From NCBI GenBank assembly GCA_963833495.1, contig CAWHYJ010000020.1, forward strand, positions 124,001 to 188,000: 64,000 nucleotides of DNA, written 5' to 3'. The DNA comes from Fodinibacter sp963833495 (GTDB lineage Bacteria; Actinomycetota; Actinomycetes; Actinomycetales; Dermatophilaceae). The notes under the pieces were generated by a model. It made no database searches and was not told the DNA's origin. It saw only the letters and a program-made list of their open reading frames with translations. Both the position numbers and the translations under genes were made by a program. The first letter of the stretch is position 1. The number at the start of each line of letters is the position of its first letter. Positions 1 to 9,700 of the stretch are shown here, in pieces.

Positions 1-186
1 GCCGATGCCTTCCTTGCCGGGTGGCTCGTCGGACAGTGCGGTGGGCACGACGACGCGCAGCGACAGCACGTACTGGCCGGGCAGGTCGTGCGCCAGCACG
101 CGCACCCCGTTGCCGAGCCGGTGCTCGACCGGCACCGGGAAGGTCCACGGCTGGGGCGGCGTGACGTCGGGTCGGGGGGCGCTCAC
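1..186 (-). CDS. M16 family metallopeptidase, second of a pair (5' end only)
   Basis: Only the first 62 codons lie in the window; the rest runs off the left edge. The GTG start at 186 overlaps the TGA stop of the preceding M16 gene (GTGA), so the two are translationally coupled. The visible residues (WTFPVPVEHRLGNGVRVLAH, then a VPTALSDEPPGKEG stretch) match the N-terminal strand of M16 peptidases, which bind a peptide partner through a beta sheet. Actinobacteria commonly encode M16 proteins as adjacent pairs, one with and one without the zinc motif. The HxxEH region of this copy is outside the window, so whether it is catalytic cannot be seen. Confidence 0.75.
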   Translation of the reverse strand, partial: MSAPRPDVTPPQPWTFPVPVEHRLGNGVRVLAHDLPGQYVLSLRVVVPTALSDEPPGKEGIG

Positions 187-1493
187 GCGACGTCCTCGGC
201 CCGGTCGGCGGCGGCATCCGAGCCCTGGTCGGCGGTCAGGTAGGCGACCGTGGCGCGGTTCTCCGGTCGCAGCCAGCGGCGTGCCGCGTCGAGCACCTGC
301 TCGGCCGTGACGTCGCGCAGGCGGTCGAGGTGTGTGTTGACGACGCCCGGGTCGTCATGGAGCAGCAGGTGGTGGCTGATCAGGTCGGCGCGCTCCTCCT
401 GGCTGGCCAGCGCGGAGAGCCAGGACCGCTCGGACTGGGCGAGCGAGGCCTCGAGCTCGACGTCGGTCGGGCCCTGCTCGAGGAAGCCGGTGAGCTCCTC
501 GACGAAGGCGGACTCGACGAGGTCGGCGTCGGTGCCCGGTGCGACGTCGAGCACGACGAAGCCGAGCGAGGCGCCGTCGACGAAGCCCCAGGCGGTGGCG
601 TGGGCGCCGAGGGCCGTCTGCTCGCGACGGACCAGCCGGCGTACGAGGCGGGACGTCGCCAGGCCACCGATGCAGTCGAGCGCGACGGCCGCCGCGAGGA
701 ACTCGTCGGTCTCGTCGACGGGCAGGCGGAAGGCGACGTGGAGGCGGTCGTTGGGCACGGCCTCACGCCGGTCGACGCGTACCGGGTGCTCCAGCGGGGC
801 GAGCTGCGCGTGGTCGGGCCGACGCGGCGCGGCCCCTGCCTCGAGGTCGCCGAAGTAGCGCTCCGCGAGCTCGAACCCGTGCTCGGGGGTGAGGTCGCCA
901 CACAGGGTGATGACGGTGTTGTCCGGGCCGTAGTGGGCGCGGAAGAAGGCGTGCACGTCGTCCAGGCTCGCGGCGTCGAGGTCCTCCATCGAGCCGATCG
1001 TGGGGTGGTGGTAGGGGTGTCCCTCGGGGAAGACGGCGGCGTAGACGTCGATCAGCGCGTTGCCGTAGGGCTGGTTGTCGTAGCGCTGGCGCTTCTCCTC
1101 CTTGACCACGTCGCGCTGGTTGTCGAGGTTCTCCTGCGTGACGGCGTCGAGCAGGTGACCGTGCCGGTCCGCCTCGAGCCAGAGGGCCAGCTCGACCGCC
1201 CCCGTCGGCACGGTCTCGAAGTAGTTCGTGCGGTCGAACCAGGTTGTCGCGTTCAGCCGGCCGCCCTGCGCCATCAGCGCCTCGAAGTGCTCACCGCTGC
1301 GCACGTTGCGCGAGCCCTGGAACATCAGGTGCTCGAAGAGGTGGGCGAAGCCGGTGCGACCCGGGCTCTCGTGGCGCGAGCCCACCCCGACCCACAGGTT
1401 GACCGTGACGTTGGGGACCGTGTGGTCGGGGCTGACGACGACGCGCATCCCGTTGGGGAGCGTGCGGCGGTGGATGGGGTAGTCCAGCGGCAT
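183..1493 (-). CDS. M16 family zinc metallopeptidase
   Basis: This is a 436-residue processing-type metallopeptidase. The inverted zinc motif HLFEH is visible in FAHLFEHLMFQGS near residue 70, followed by the typical M16 stretch GGRLNATTWFDRTNYFETVP. Two homologous M16 halves (about 1-210 and 220-436) fit the family length. The likely role is degrading or trimming peptides with its overlapping downstream M16 partner; the substrate is unknown. I chose ATG 1493 because a TAGGGT -10 sits 7 bases upstream, which suits a leaderless mRNA; GTG 1502 is the longer alternative. No signal peptide is visible, so it is probably cytoplasmic. Confidence 0.88.
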   Translation of the reverse strand: MPLDYPIHRRTLPNGMRVVVSPDHTVPNVTVNLWVGVGSRHESPGRTGFAHLFEHLMFQGSRNVRSGEHFEALMAQGGRLNATTWFDRTNYFETVPTGAVELALWLEADRHGHLLDAVTQENLDNQRDVVKEEKRQRYDNQPYGNALIDVYAAVFPEGHPYHHPTIGSMEDLDAASLDDVHAFFRAHYGPDNTVITLCGDLTPEHGFELAERYFGDLEAGAAPRRPDHAQLAPLEHPVRVDRREAVPNDRLHVAFRLPVDETDEFLAAAVALDCIGGLATSRLVRRLVRREQTALGAHATAWGFVDGASLGFVVLDVAPGTDADLVESAFVEELTGFLEQGPTDVELEASLAQSERSWLSALASQEERADLISHHLLLHDDPGVVNTHLDRLRDVTAEQVLDAARRWLRPENRATVAYLTADQGSDAAADRAEDVA

Positions 1494-1500
1494 GGCGGTC

Positions 1501-1506
1501 ACCCTA
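1501..1506 (-). promoter_or_regulatory. -10 element of the M16 operon (leaderless)
   Basis: TAGGGT lies 7 bases before the ATG at 1493, the spacing expected when transcription begins at the start codon. This favours ATG 1493 over GTG 1502. Confidence 0.45.
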
Positions 1507-1526
1507 CGTGCAGATGCAGCGCTCGC

Positions 1527-2972
1527 TCAGGCCTTCGCCCGGTGACGACCCTCGAGCTCGGCGACGCCGCTGACCTCGCCGTCGGCCGGGTCGGTGGGGA
1601 TGACCGGCAGCGCGCCGTGCGCGCGGCCGTCCATGGCCAGGCGACCGAAGACCTGCTGCTCGGTGGCGGCCCGCTCGGATCGGCCGCGGCCGAGGAAGCT
1701 GACCGCCCAGTGCAGCAGGGTGGTGACCCGGTGCTTGAACCCGATGATGTAGACGAGGTGGATGGCGAGCCAGAGCACCCAGGCGACGAAGCCGGAGAAG
1801 CGCAGTCGCCCGATCGACGCCACCGCGCTGAACCTCGAGATCGTGGCCATCGAGCCCTTGTCGAAGTACTCGAAGCGCGGCTCGGTCACCTGGCCGTCGA
1901 GGCGGCGGGTGATCTGCTTCGCGGCGAACCGGGCGCCCTGGATGGCGACCTGCGCGACCCCGGGGAGCTTGTCGAGGGACATCATGTCGCCGACGACGAA
2001 CACCTCGGGGTGCCCGGGCACGGTGAGGTCGGGCAGCACCTGGACGCGCCCGGCGCGGTCGGTGGCGGCTCCGGACTGCTCGGCGAGCTGCCGCCCCAGC
2101 GGGCTGGCCTGCACCCCGGCGGCCCAGACCTTGGTGAGGGCCTCGATGCGGGTGGAGCTGCCATCGGGCTCGGTGACGGTGATGCCGGTGGCGTCGACGT
2201 CGGTGACCATGGTCCCGAGCCGCACGTCGACCCCCATCTCGGTGAGCCGGCGCCGGGCGGCCCCGCCGAGCCGCTCCCCGAAGGAGGGCAGCACGGTGTC
2301 GACCGCGTCGACGAGGATGATCCGGGCCTGGGTGGGGTCGATCCGGCGGAAGTCGTTCTTGAGGGTGCGGTTGGCCAGCTCGGCGATCTGGCCGGCCATC
2401 TCGACCCCGGTCGGCCCGGCTCCGACGACGACGAAGGTCAGGGCCCGCTCGCGCTCGGCGGGTGCGTCGGCCAGCTCGGCGAGCTCGAAGGCGCCGAAGA
2501 TCCGCCCGCGCAGCTCGAGCGCGTCGTCGATCGACTTCATGCCGGGGGCGTACTGGGCGAACCGGTCGTTGCCGAAGTAGGACTGCCCGGCGCCGGCGGC
2601 GACCAGCAGGCTGTCGTAGGGCGTCACGTGCACGCGCCCGAGCACCTGGGACGTCACCGTGCGGGCCTCGAGGTCGACGGCGGTCACCGTGCCGAGCACG
2701 ACCCGGGCGTTCTTCTGGCGCGCCAGCACCTCGCGGGTGCTCGGCGCGATCTCACCCTCGGACAGGATGCCGGTCGCGACCTGGTAGAGCAGCGGCTGGA
2801 AGAGGTGGTGGGCGGTGGGGGCGATGAGGGTGACCTCGACGTCCTTGCGGCGCCGCAGCGCCTGGGTGCCGAAGAGGCCTCCGAAGCCCGAACCGATGAC
2901 GACGACTCTGTGGGGGGTGCTCACGAGCGGGTCAACGTGGGGGGTCTGCACGGTATGCCCCATACCAGGCAC
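1527..2972 (-). CDS. ndh: type II NADH:quinone oxidoreductase (NDH-2)
   Basis: This is an FAD-dependent, non-proton-pumping NADH dehydrogenase that passes electrons to menaquinone at the inner face of the membrane. It has an N-terminal dinucleotide motif GSGFGG (about residues 27-32), a central second Rossmann motif VVVGAGPTGVEMAG for NADH, the FVVGDMM flavin motif, and a C-terminal hydrophobic segment (VAWVLWLAIHLVYIIGF) for membrane attachment. The GTG at 2972 is preceded by GGAGGTGA at about 10 bases; ATG 2963 and GTG 2924 are alternatives. Length of about 481 residues is normal. It is divergent from the amidotransferase gene at 3107. Confidence 0.9.
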   Translation of the reverse strand: MPGMGHTVQTPHVDPLVSTPHRVVVIGSGFGGLFGTQALRRRKDVEVTLIAPTAHHLFQPLLYQVATGILSEGEIAPSTREVLARQKNARVVLGTVTAVDLEARTVTSQVLGRVHVTPYDSLLVAAGAGQSYFGNDRFAQYAPGMKSIDDALELRGRIFGAFELAELADAPAERERALTFVVVGAGPTGVEMAGQIAELANRTLKNDFRRIDPTQARIILVDAVDTVLPSFGERLGGAARRRLTEMGVDVRLGTMVTDVDATGITVTEPDGSSTRIEALTKVWAAGVQASPLGRQLAEQSGAATDRAGRVQVLPDLTVPGHPEVFVVGDMMSLDKLPGVAQVAIQGARFAAKQITRRLDGQVTEPRFEYFDKGSMATISRFSAVASIGRLRFSGFVAWVLWLAIHLVYIIGFKHRVTTLLHWAVSFLGRGRSERAATEQQVFGRLAMDGRAHGALPVIPTDPADGEVSGVAELEGRHRAKA

Positions 2973-3106
2973 GTGCCGGAAGTCACCTCCGGCGCTGGGG
3001 CCGGCGCCCTGCGCGCGGGCTGCCCGGTCACCCGGCGCGGATGAGGCGGGTGGGGCCGCTCGGGGGTTGGCTGGAGAACGCCCCACGACGGGAAGAGGAG
3101 GCCATC

Positions 3107-3937
3107 ATGTGCCGCTGGCTGGCGTACTCGGGATCACCGGTGCTGCTCGAGGACCTGCTCTACAAGCCGAAGAACTCGCTGGTCGCGCAGAGCAAGCACT
3201 CGATGATGGGCGCCACGACGACCAACGGGGACGGCTTCGGCGTGGGGTGGTACGGCGCGGCGGAGACCCCCGGGCTCTTCCGCAGCACCGAGCCGGCCTG
3301 GAACGACCTCAACCTGCGCGAGCTGTGCGCGCACGCCGCGGCCGGTCGGGTCTTCGCGCACATCCGGGCGTCCACCGGCTCAGCCGTGCAGCAGACCAAC
3401 TGCCACCCGTTCCGGCACGACAGCTGGCTGTGGATGCACAACGGCTACCTCGCCGGCTTCCACGAGATGAAGCGCGACCTCGCGATGGAGGTGGACCCGG
3501 CGCTGTTCGCCGACATCCAGGGCTCCACCGACTCCGAGATGCTCTTCTACCTCGCCCTGAGCTTCGGGCTGCGCGACGACCCGCGCGCCGGCGTGGCCCG
3601 CGCGGTGGGGCTGGTCGAGGAGGTGGGCCGCAGCCACGGCATCGGCTTCCCGGTGCAGATGACGGTGGCCACCACCGACGGCGACACGACCTGGGCGTTC
3701 CGCTACTCGAGCGAGGGGAGGTCGCGCTCGCTGTTCCAGAGCACCGAGGTCTCGACGCTGCGCGCGCAGTACCCGGACAACCCGGTGCTGCACGACCTGT
3801 CGGACGACGCGCGGCTCGTGGTCTCCGAGCCGCTCGGCGACCTGGCCGGGGCCTGGCGCGAGATCCCCGAGTCCTCGAGCGTGCTGGTGCACGGCTCCGA
3901 CGACGAGGTGGCCCCCTTCACGCCGATCGCGCCCTGA
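3107..3937 (+). CDS. class II glutamine amidotransferase (YafJ/EgtC-like)
   Basis: This is a 276-residue Ntn-type glutamine amidotransferase domain protein. The protein begins MCRWLAYSG, so Cys2 becomes the N-terminal nucleophile after Met removal. Other family marks are NGDGFGVGWYG (about 45-55), HIRAST, NCHPF and MHNGYLAGF, plus GSTDSEMLFYLAL. The start is fixed by an AGAGGAGG ribosome site and the catalytic Cys. EgtC homologues sit beside egtB/egtD, and none are here, so the YafJ-like branch of unknown ammonia acceptor is more likely. It is a single gene, divergent from ndh and convergent with the methyltransferase. Confidence 0.85.
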   Translation: MCRWLAYSGSPVLLEDLLYKPKNSLVAQSKHSMMGATTTNGDGFGVGWYGAAETPGLFRSTEPAWNDLNLRELCAHAAAGRVFAHIRASTGSAVQQTNCHPFRHDSWLWMHNGYLAGFHEMKRDLAMEVDPALFADIQGSTDSEMLFYLALSFGLRDDPRAGVARAVGLVEEVGRSHGIGFPVQMTVATTDGDTTWAFRYSSEGRSRSLFQSTEVSTLRAQYPDNPVLHDLSDDARLVVSEPLGDLAGAWREIPESSSVLVHGSDDEVAPFTPIAP

Positions 3938-3954
3938 GGGGCGGTCGGCGCGGC

Positions 3955-4968
3955 TCAGCGGCCGGCAGCGTGGGTCACCAGGACGTTCCAGGTGTTCGGT
4001 GAGGGTGCCGTCGTCGAGCCCGCCAGCCCGGCCGCCGTGAGCAGCGCGTCGTACTCGGCCCGGGTGCGTTCGCGCGCACCGAACATCACCAGCATGTGCA
4101 GGTCGACGAGGTGCACGTCGCGCTGCTGCTCCGGCGAGCGGCCCGGCGCGTCGAGCACGGTCTCGACGACGAGGAGGCGGGCACCCTCGCCCATGGCGGC
4201 GCCGACCGTGCGCAGGATGGCGAGCGCGAGGTCGTCGTCCCAGTCGTGCAGCACGTTGGAGAGCACGTAGAGGTCGCCACCGGCCGGGACCCCGACGAAG
4301 AAGTCCGCCGGCTCGCCGCGCGCTCGCGCGCCCAGCCCCGCCGCGGCCAGGGCGGCCGTCGCAGCGGCCGCAACGGGTGGCCGGTCGGCGACGATGCCGC
4401 GCAGCGCCGGCTGCACCGCCAGCAGGCCGGCCAGCATGGCGCCCCGGCCCCCGCCCACGTCGACGACGAGCCGGGTGCTCGACAGGTCCACCGCCGCTCG
4501 GATCGCCTCGACCTGGAGGGCGGCCCGACGGGCCATGGCCGCGTTGAACAAGTCCTCCTCGTCGGGGTGCGCCGCGAGCCACGCCCAGCTCGTCATGCCG
4601 GTGAGCTGCTCGTAGACCGAGCGGCCGTCACGCACGGCGTCCGACGCGTGGCTCCAGGCGGTGAGGTTCGGGACCACCGTCTGCATGAGGGTCAGGTCAC
4701 GCAGGCCGCTGGGGTGGCCCCGGCGCAGCACGGCACCTCTCGGCGTGACGGTGTAGTGCTCGCCGTCGCGGCCAAGGAGGTCGAGGTCGAGCAGAACGCG
4801 CAGCAGACGTTGCAGAGCCGTCGGGTCCGCGGTCACGAGCTCGGCGACCTCGGCACAGGTGCGTGGATGGTCCAGGGTGTCGAAGACCTCGAGCTCGCAC
4901 GCCGCCCGCAGGCACAGCGACACCCAGGCGCCCCGCACCATCCACAGGACGTCATCGGCCTCGGCCAT
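3955..4968 (-). CDS. SAM-dependent O-methyltransferase (PF00891-type)
   Basis: This is a 337-residue two-domain methyltransferase. Residues 10-90 form a winged-helix dimerisation domain (EVFDTLDHPRTCAEVAELV, then ALQRLLRVLLDLDLL). The SAM-binding motif VVDVGGGRG is at about 168-176, followed by the family stretch NVLHDWDDDLALAILR and a late VVETVLDAPGRS. The acceptor is probably a small hydroxylated aromatic or polyketide-like compound, but nothing nearby identifies it. The start is set by a strong GGGAGGTG site 5 bases before ATG 4968. A second gene of similar architecture lies at 30526-31563. Confidence 0.8.
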   Translation of the reverse strand: MAEADDVLWMVRGAWVSLCLRAACELEVFDTLDHPRTCAEVAELVTADPTALQRLLRVLLDLDLLGRDGEHYTVTPRGAVLRRGHPSGLRDLTLMQTVVPNLTAWSHASDAVRDGRSVYEQLTGMTSWAWLAAHPDEEDLFNAAMARRAALQVEAIRAAVDLSSTRLVVDVGGGRGAMLAGLLAVQPALRGIVADRPPVAAAATAALAAAGLGARARGEPADFFVGVPAGGDLYVLSNVLHDWDDDLALAILRTVGAAMGEGARLLVVETVLDAPGRSPEQQRDVHLVDLHMLVMFGARERTRAEYDALLTAAGLAGSTTAPSPNTWNVLVTHAAGR

Positions 4969-5310
4969 GGCACACCTCCCGCGCCAGCGTGGCACCCGGA
5001 GGACCGCCGGACCAGCCCGGTGAGAGAACGTTGAGAGCACGGGGGCTCGACGACGTGATGAAGTCGTCAATGACCTGCGCCAAGATGCAAGGTGGACAAC
5101 GGTATTGGGAAGAGCTCAACGGCTTGTGACGCTCCGCTCGGCAAGGTCAGGGGCTGGCCGAGGCCTTTGCCAGCCGTGGGCGCGCTCACGGCCGGACCCG
5201 GGTGTCGCCGAACCCCACCAGCACCCGGTTTGCCCGGCACGACCGCTCGTGGGGGACGCCCGCATCACGGAGCGTCCACTCCCTCGGGGTGAAGCCTGAC
5301 CTCCCTACCG
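4969..5310. other. intergenic gap, no gene seen
   Basis: The 342 bases between the methyltransferase and the M15 pseudogene hold no ORF with coding character. The first part must carry the promoter of the methyltransferase. The stretch before 5311 shows no signal-peptide coding, although an M15 enzyme would need one, so the pseudogene may also be truncated at its 5' end. Confidence 0.5.
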
Positions 5311-6471
5311 TTGGTGATGGGCCTGTCTGCCACCGCAGCCCACCTATCCCCCGCCACAGCACCCGCTCCGGCCCCGATCGTGGCCACCTCCACCTCCCCA
5401 TCCCCCTCCCCCGGCGCCGAACCCGCCTCCGTCGCCGGCGCCGCCACCGCGGCCGGGGCCGGGGACGGATGGGGCGGGTACCAGAACGGCTACATCCCCG
5501 CGTCCGCCATGTGCCCGGTCCCCTGGCAGACCGTCGACCACCTGCCCTGCGACGCGCTCGCGAAGTTCGTGTCCCTCAACGCCCTCTACAAGGCAAAGTT
5601 CGGCGCCACCATCTGCGTCAACGACGCCTTTCGCTCCTACGCCACGCAGGTCGCCCTCTACAACGAGCTCGGCCCGAAGGTTGCCGCAGTCCCGGGCACC
5701 ACCAACCACGGGTGGGCCATCGCGGCCGACCTCGGCTGCGGTGTCGGCATCTTCGGCAACGCCCGCCACGTGTGGTTCTCTGCGAACGCACCGAAGTACG
5801 GCTGGGCACAGCCCACCTGGGCGTCGGAGGGCTCTTCACGTGCCGAGGCGTGGCACTGGCAGTACTTCGGGACGTGCACAGCCCCCGCCATCCCCACCAC
5901 GACCAAGGCCACCACCACCGCCATCATCGGGATCAGCGGCACCCGGCCGCGCGTCGCCACCATCCGCAACAAGAGCACCGGCACGGTCATGGCCGGGGCA
6001 GCGGTGACCATCAAGCGCCGCGCCGTGACCGCCACCGCCTACACCACCGCGGGAACGGGTCAAGACCAACTCTGCAGGCCAGGTGGCGTACGGCTACTCA
6101 CCGAACGTGCCCACCGTCGCGGTCATGTCGTACACCGGGTCCACCACCGCCCTGCCCTCCGCGGCCGGGGTCACCCTGACCACCCCGACCGTGATGTACG
6201 GCCGGGTGACCGTGGGCCGGCCGGACCTGTTCACCGGCCGACTGCTCACCCCTGGCGGGACAGCGGTGCCGGCCCAGACGGTCGTACCTGCAGCGCCGCT
6301 ACGCCGGGTCGACCACCTGGACCACCGTGGCCACGTTGCGCACCAGCTCGCGCCGGGTACGTCACGTCGAAGCAGCAGCCCGAAGCGGAGCACCTACTAC
6401 CGCTTCTACTTCCTCGGCGCGGCTAGCCGATACGTGCGCGACTACAGCCCAACGTCCACGTCGCCTACTGA
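5311..6471 (+). pseudogene. M15 (VanY-type) D,D-carboxypeptidase, multiply frameshifted
   Basis: The first frame keeps a recognisable M15 catalytic domain: VNDAFRSYATQVALY, the zinc motif TNHGWAIAADLG and AWHWQYFG. It would trim D-Ala from peptidoglycan stems outside the cell. After about 6055 the C-terminal Ig-like/wall domain continues only by jumping frames: AYGYSPNVPTVAVMSY in frame 2, QRRYAGSTTWTTVATLRTSS in frame 3, YVTSKQQP in frame 1, STYYRFYFLGAASRY in frame 2 and VHVAY-stop in frame 1. That is at least five indels, one of them an extra G near 6059. No signal peptide is visible at the 5' end. Several indels in one gene argue for real decay rather than a single sequencing error. Confidence 0.8.
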
Positions 6472-6501
6472 CCCGGAAGCACCTGACCCACCATAGGAAG
6501 A

Positions 6502-6537
6502 GGGCCCAACCGGATGTCTCCGGTCGGGCCCTTCATT
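6502..6537 (+). terminator. Rho-independent terminator after the M15 pseudogene
   Basis: GGGCCCAACCGG (6502-6513) and CCGGTCGGGCCC (6520-6531) pair with one mismatch over a 6-base loop, followed by TTCATTCC. It separates the pseudogene from the convergent tRNA. Confidence 0.7.
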
Positions 6538-6539
6538 CC

Positions 6540-6616
6540 TGGTAGCGGGGGCAGGATTTGAACCTGCGACCTCCGGGTTATGAGCCCGGCGAGCTACCGA
6601 GCTGCTCCACCCCGCG
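6540..6616 (-). tRNA. initiator tRNA-fMet (CAT)
   Basis: A 77-base cloverleaf with encoded CCA. The anticodon loop is CTCATAA on a CCGGG/CCCGG stem, giving the three consecutive G-C pairs that mark initiator tRNAs. The D-arm AGCAGCTCGGTAGCT and the T-arm GCAGG-TTCAAAT-CCTGC are intact. Position 1 is C facing U72, an unpaired acceptor end as expected for an initiator. It is read on the minus strand, toward the M15 terminator. Confidence 0.95.
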
Positions 6617-6725
6617 TCGAGTGAGTCACGGCTTCGAAGAACCCGTGCTCGGTATGGCTCGAGCGTACGTGAACCACCCGGCGCAGGACAAATCGGCCGG
6701 ACCGGGCGACCCCGCGAGGGCGGGG

Positions 6726-9700
6726 TCAGCCGGTCGGTGACGCCGTGGCCGAGGGGCTGGGCGAAGGACTTGCCGAGCCGCTCGGTGACGGGCTCGGTGT
6801 GGCCCCGGCGAGGGCGAGCTGCGGCGCCAGCGCCTGGGCACGCTTGATGGCGGTGTCGAGCCGCTTCTGCGCGTCGCCGTAGGCAGCGAAGTTGCCGGCC
6901 TTGAGGGCGTCCTGGCCGGCCTGGTAGGCCGCCTGGATCTCGGTGAGTGCCTCGGTGAGCTGCGCGGCTGCCGTGCCCCCGGGCGTCGTGGGGCCGTTGG
7001 GCTCGGTCGGGTCGTCCGCGGCGGCGCCTTCGCCGAACAGGCCGCTCACCGCCTGCCCGAGGGTGTCGCCCCAGGCCACGGTGTTGCCGTAGACCGTGAC
7101 GACGGCCTTGTTCTGCGGGAAGGACCCGGACCCCGAGGCCGCCTGCACGTACAGCGGCTGCACGTAGAACATCCGGCCCTCGAGGGGGAAGGACAGCAGG
7201 TTGCCGTAGGTCAGGGTCTTGCCACCGCTGGAGTTCTGGGTGATGTACTGCGCCAGCGAGAGCTGCTCCGACTCGTTCTGGGAGCGTTCCGGGGAGTTCT
7301 TGATCTGGTTGAGAACCTGGCCCGGTCCGGACGGCGTGGCCGAGCCGTACTCGAGCAGCCGGAGCAGGCCGTAGTCGGCCGCCGGCTGCCCGGCCTGGTT
7401 GCCGGCATCGGCATCGACGGCCAGCAGCCCGCGCAAGATCTCGCGGCCGCCCTCACCGTTGGTGGTCGCCGGGACGAACGGCGAGGTGATCGAGAAGGCT
7501 GCCTCGTTCTCCCCCGGCATCGCGATCGACTGGAACACCGGCGGCTGGTCCTGGGCGGACGACGACGGGTCCCGCGGCACGCGCCACTTGTCCGAGCCGG
7601 AGAAGAAGTCGCCGGGGTTGGTGACGTGGTACTCGGTGAGCAGCTCGCGCTGCACCTTGAGGTAGTCCTGCGGGTAGCGGATGTGGGCCATCAGGTCGCC
7701 GGAGATCTCGGAGAGCGGCCGCACCGACCCGGGGAATGCCTTGCTCCACGCCTTGAGCATCGGGTCCTTGGTGTCCCACCCGTAGAGCTTCACCTCGCCG
7801 CTGTAGGCGTCGACGGTGGCCTTGACCGCGTTGCGCACGTAGTTGACCTGCCCGGCGCCGACCGTGACGACGTTGGAGCGCTGCGCCACCGAGTCGGACG
7901 TCGCCTCGGCCAGCTCGATGAGCCTGCTGTTGGGGTAGTTGGCCGACGTCGTGAACCCGTCGACGATCCACTGCACCCGGCCCGCGACGACCGCCGGGTA
8001 GACGTTGCCGTCGAGCCGCAGCCACGGGGCGACCCGCTCCACGCGCTCGGTCGGGGTGCGGTGGTCGAGGATGCGGGAGGCGCCGTTCACGGCATCCGAG
8101 AGGAGGAAGTTGGCCTCGCGGTACTTGACCGCGTAGGCGAGCCGGCGCAGGGTCGAGCCGATCGGCACACCGCCCTTGCCGGAGTAGGTGTTCTGCACGG
8201 CCACGTCTCCCTCGCCACCGGCGGGGTAGTCGAACTCCCGCGGCGGGGCACCCTGCTCGGCGCCGACCACCGAGTAGGTGGGTGACAGCTCGGCGAAGTA
8301 GGCGCGCGGCTCGTACTTGCCGATGGCGCTCAGGCCGCCGCCCTCGAAGAAGACCGGGTCGCCCTCGGTGGTGCGCTGGTTGCCGTAGGCCGCGTAGAAG
8401 CCGTAGCCGTGGGTGTAGACGGTGTGGTCGTTGAGCCAGTTGCGCTGGCCGTCGGGCAGGCCCTCGAGGTTGATCTCGCGCACGGCCACCACGGCATCGC
8501 GGGTCTGCTTGTCGATGGTGTAGCGGTCGACGTCGAGGGTGTCGGGGAACGCGTAGTAGTCGCGCTGGGCCTGCAGCTGGCGGAACGTGGGCGCGACGAC
8601 GTTGGGGTCGATGATGCGCACGCCGGGGATGTCGTTGGCGGCGGCCCGCAGCACCGCCTTGTTCTCGGTCTCGGGCGGCGCAGGGTTCTGGATGCGCTTG
8701 ACCCGGTCGAGCCCGAACGCCGCGCGGGTGGCCTTGATGTTGCGCTCGATGTACTTGGCCTCGAGCGACTTGGCCGACGGGGTGACCTTCAGCGACTGGA
8801 TCAGCGCGGGGTAGATGCCGCCGACGACCACGGCGGTCACCACGAGCAGCACGACCCCGGTGATGGGCAGCCGCCAGCTGCGGCTCCAGATCGCGGCCAG
8901 GAAGAAGCCGGCGCACATCACGGCGGCGACCGCGAGGATGGCCTTGGTGGGCAGCACGGCCTTGTCGTCGGTGTAGGTGATGCCGGTGAGCAGGGAGCCC
9001 TTCTGGGTCGACAGCGAGTAGCGGTCGAGCCAGTACGACGCGGCGCGGGTGAGGGCGATGAGCGCGCCGAGAATGCCGAGGTGCACGTAGGCCGCCCGGG
9101 TGGTCGGCCCGCGACCGGGCAGCTGGAGGCCGCCGTAGACGTAGTGGGTGAACGCCGCGGCGACGAACGCCAGGGCGAGCACGACGGTCAGGAAGCTGAC
9201 GATGAAGCGCAGCCACGGCAGGGAGAAGACGAAGAAGCCGACGTCCAGGCCGAACTGCGGGTCCTTGATGCCGAACGGCTCGCGGTTGGCCCAGAGCAGG
9301 AAGGTGCGCCAGGCCCCCATCGAGCCGGACCCCGCCAGGAGGCCGAGCACGACGGGCACCGCCCACACGGCGACCCGGCGCAGGGGCTCGATGGCCTGGC
9401 GGTACTGCTCGAGCACCTGCTGGGCCGGGGTGACGGGGATGTAGAGCGGGCGGGTGCGGTAGGCGATGACCAGGCTGGAGGCCACGACGGCCCCGGTGAC
9501 AACGCCGGCGACGACGAAGAGCCCGACCTTGGTGAGCAGCTCCTTGTAGAACACGTCGACGAAGCCCACGGAGTCGTACCACCACACATCGGTGAGCACG
9601 TCGGCGAGGATCCCCCCGACGACGACCACGCCGAGCATGATGAGCAGGGTCGTGCCCAGCGGCCCCCGGCGACGGCGCCGGGTGGTGCGAGCCGGCTCCC

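Noticed and set aside
330..3044. 904-residue open frame on the plus strand over the M16 and ndh genes
   Set aside because: It is the antisense shadow of two well-recognised genes; its composition (Val, Gly, Ala, Asp runs) is what reversed high-GC codons give, and no domain is seen.
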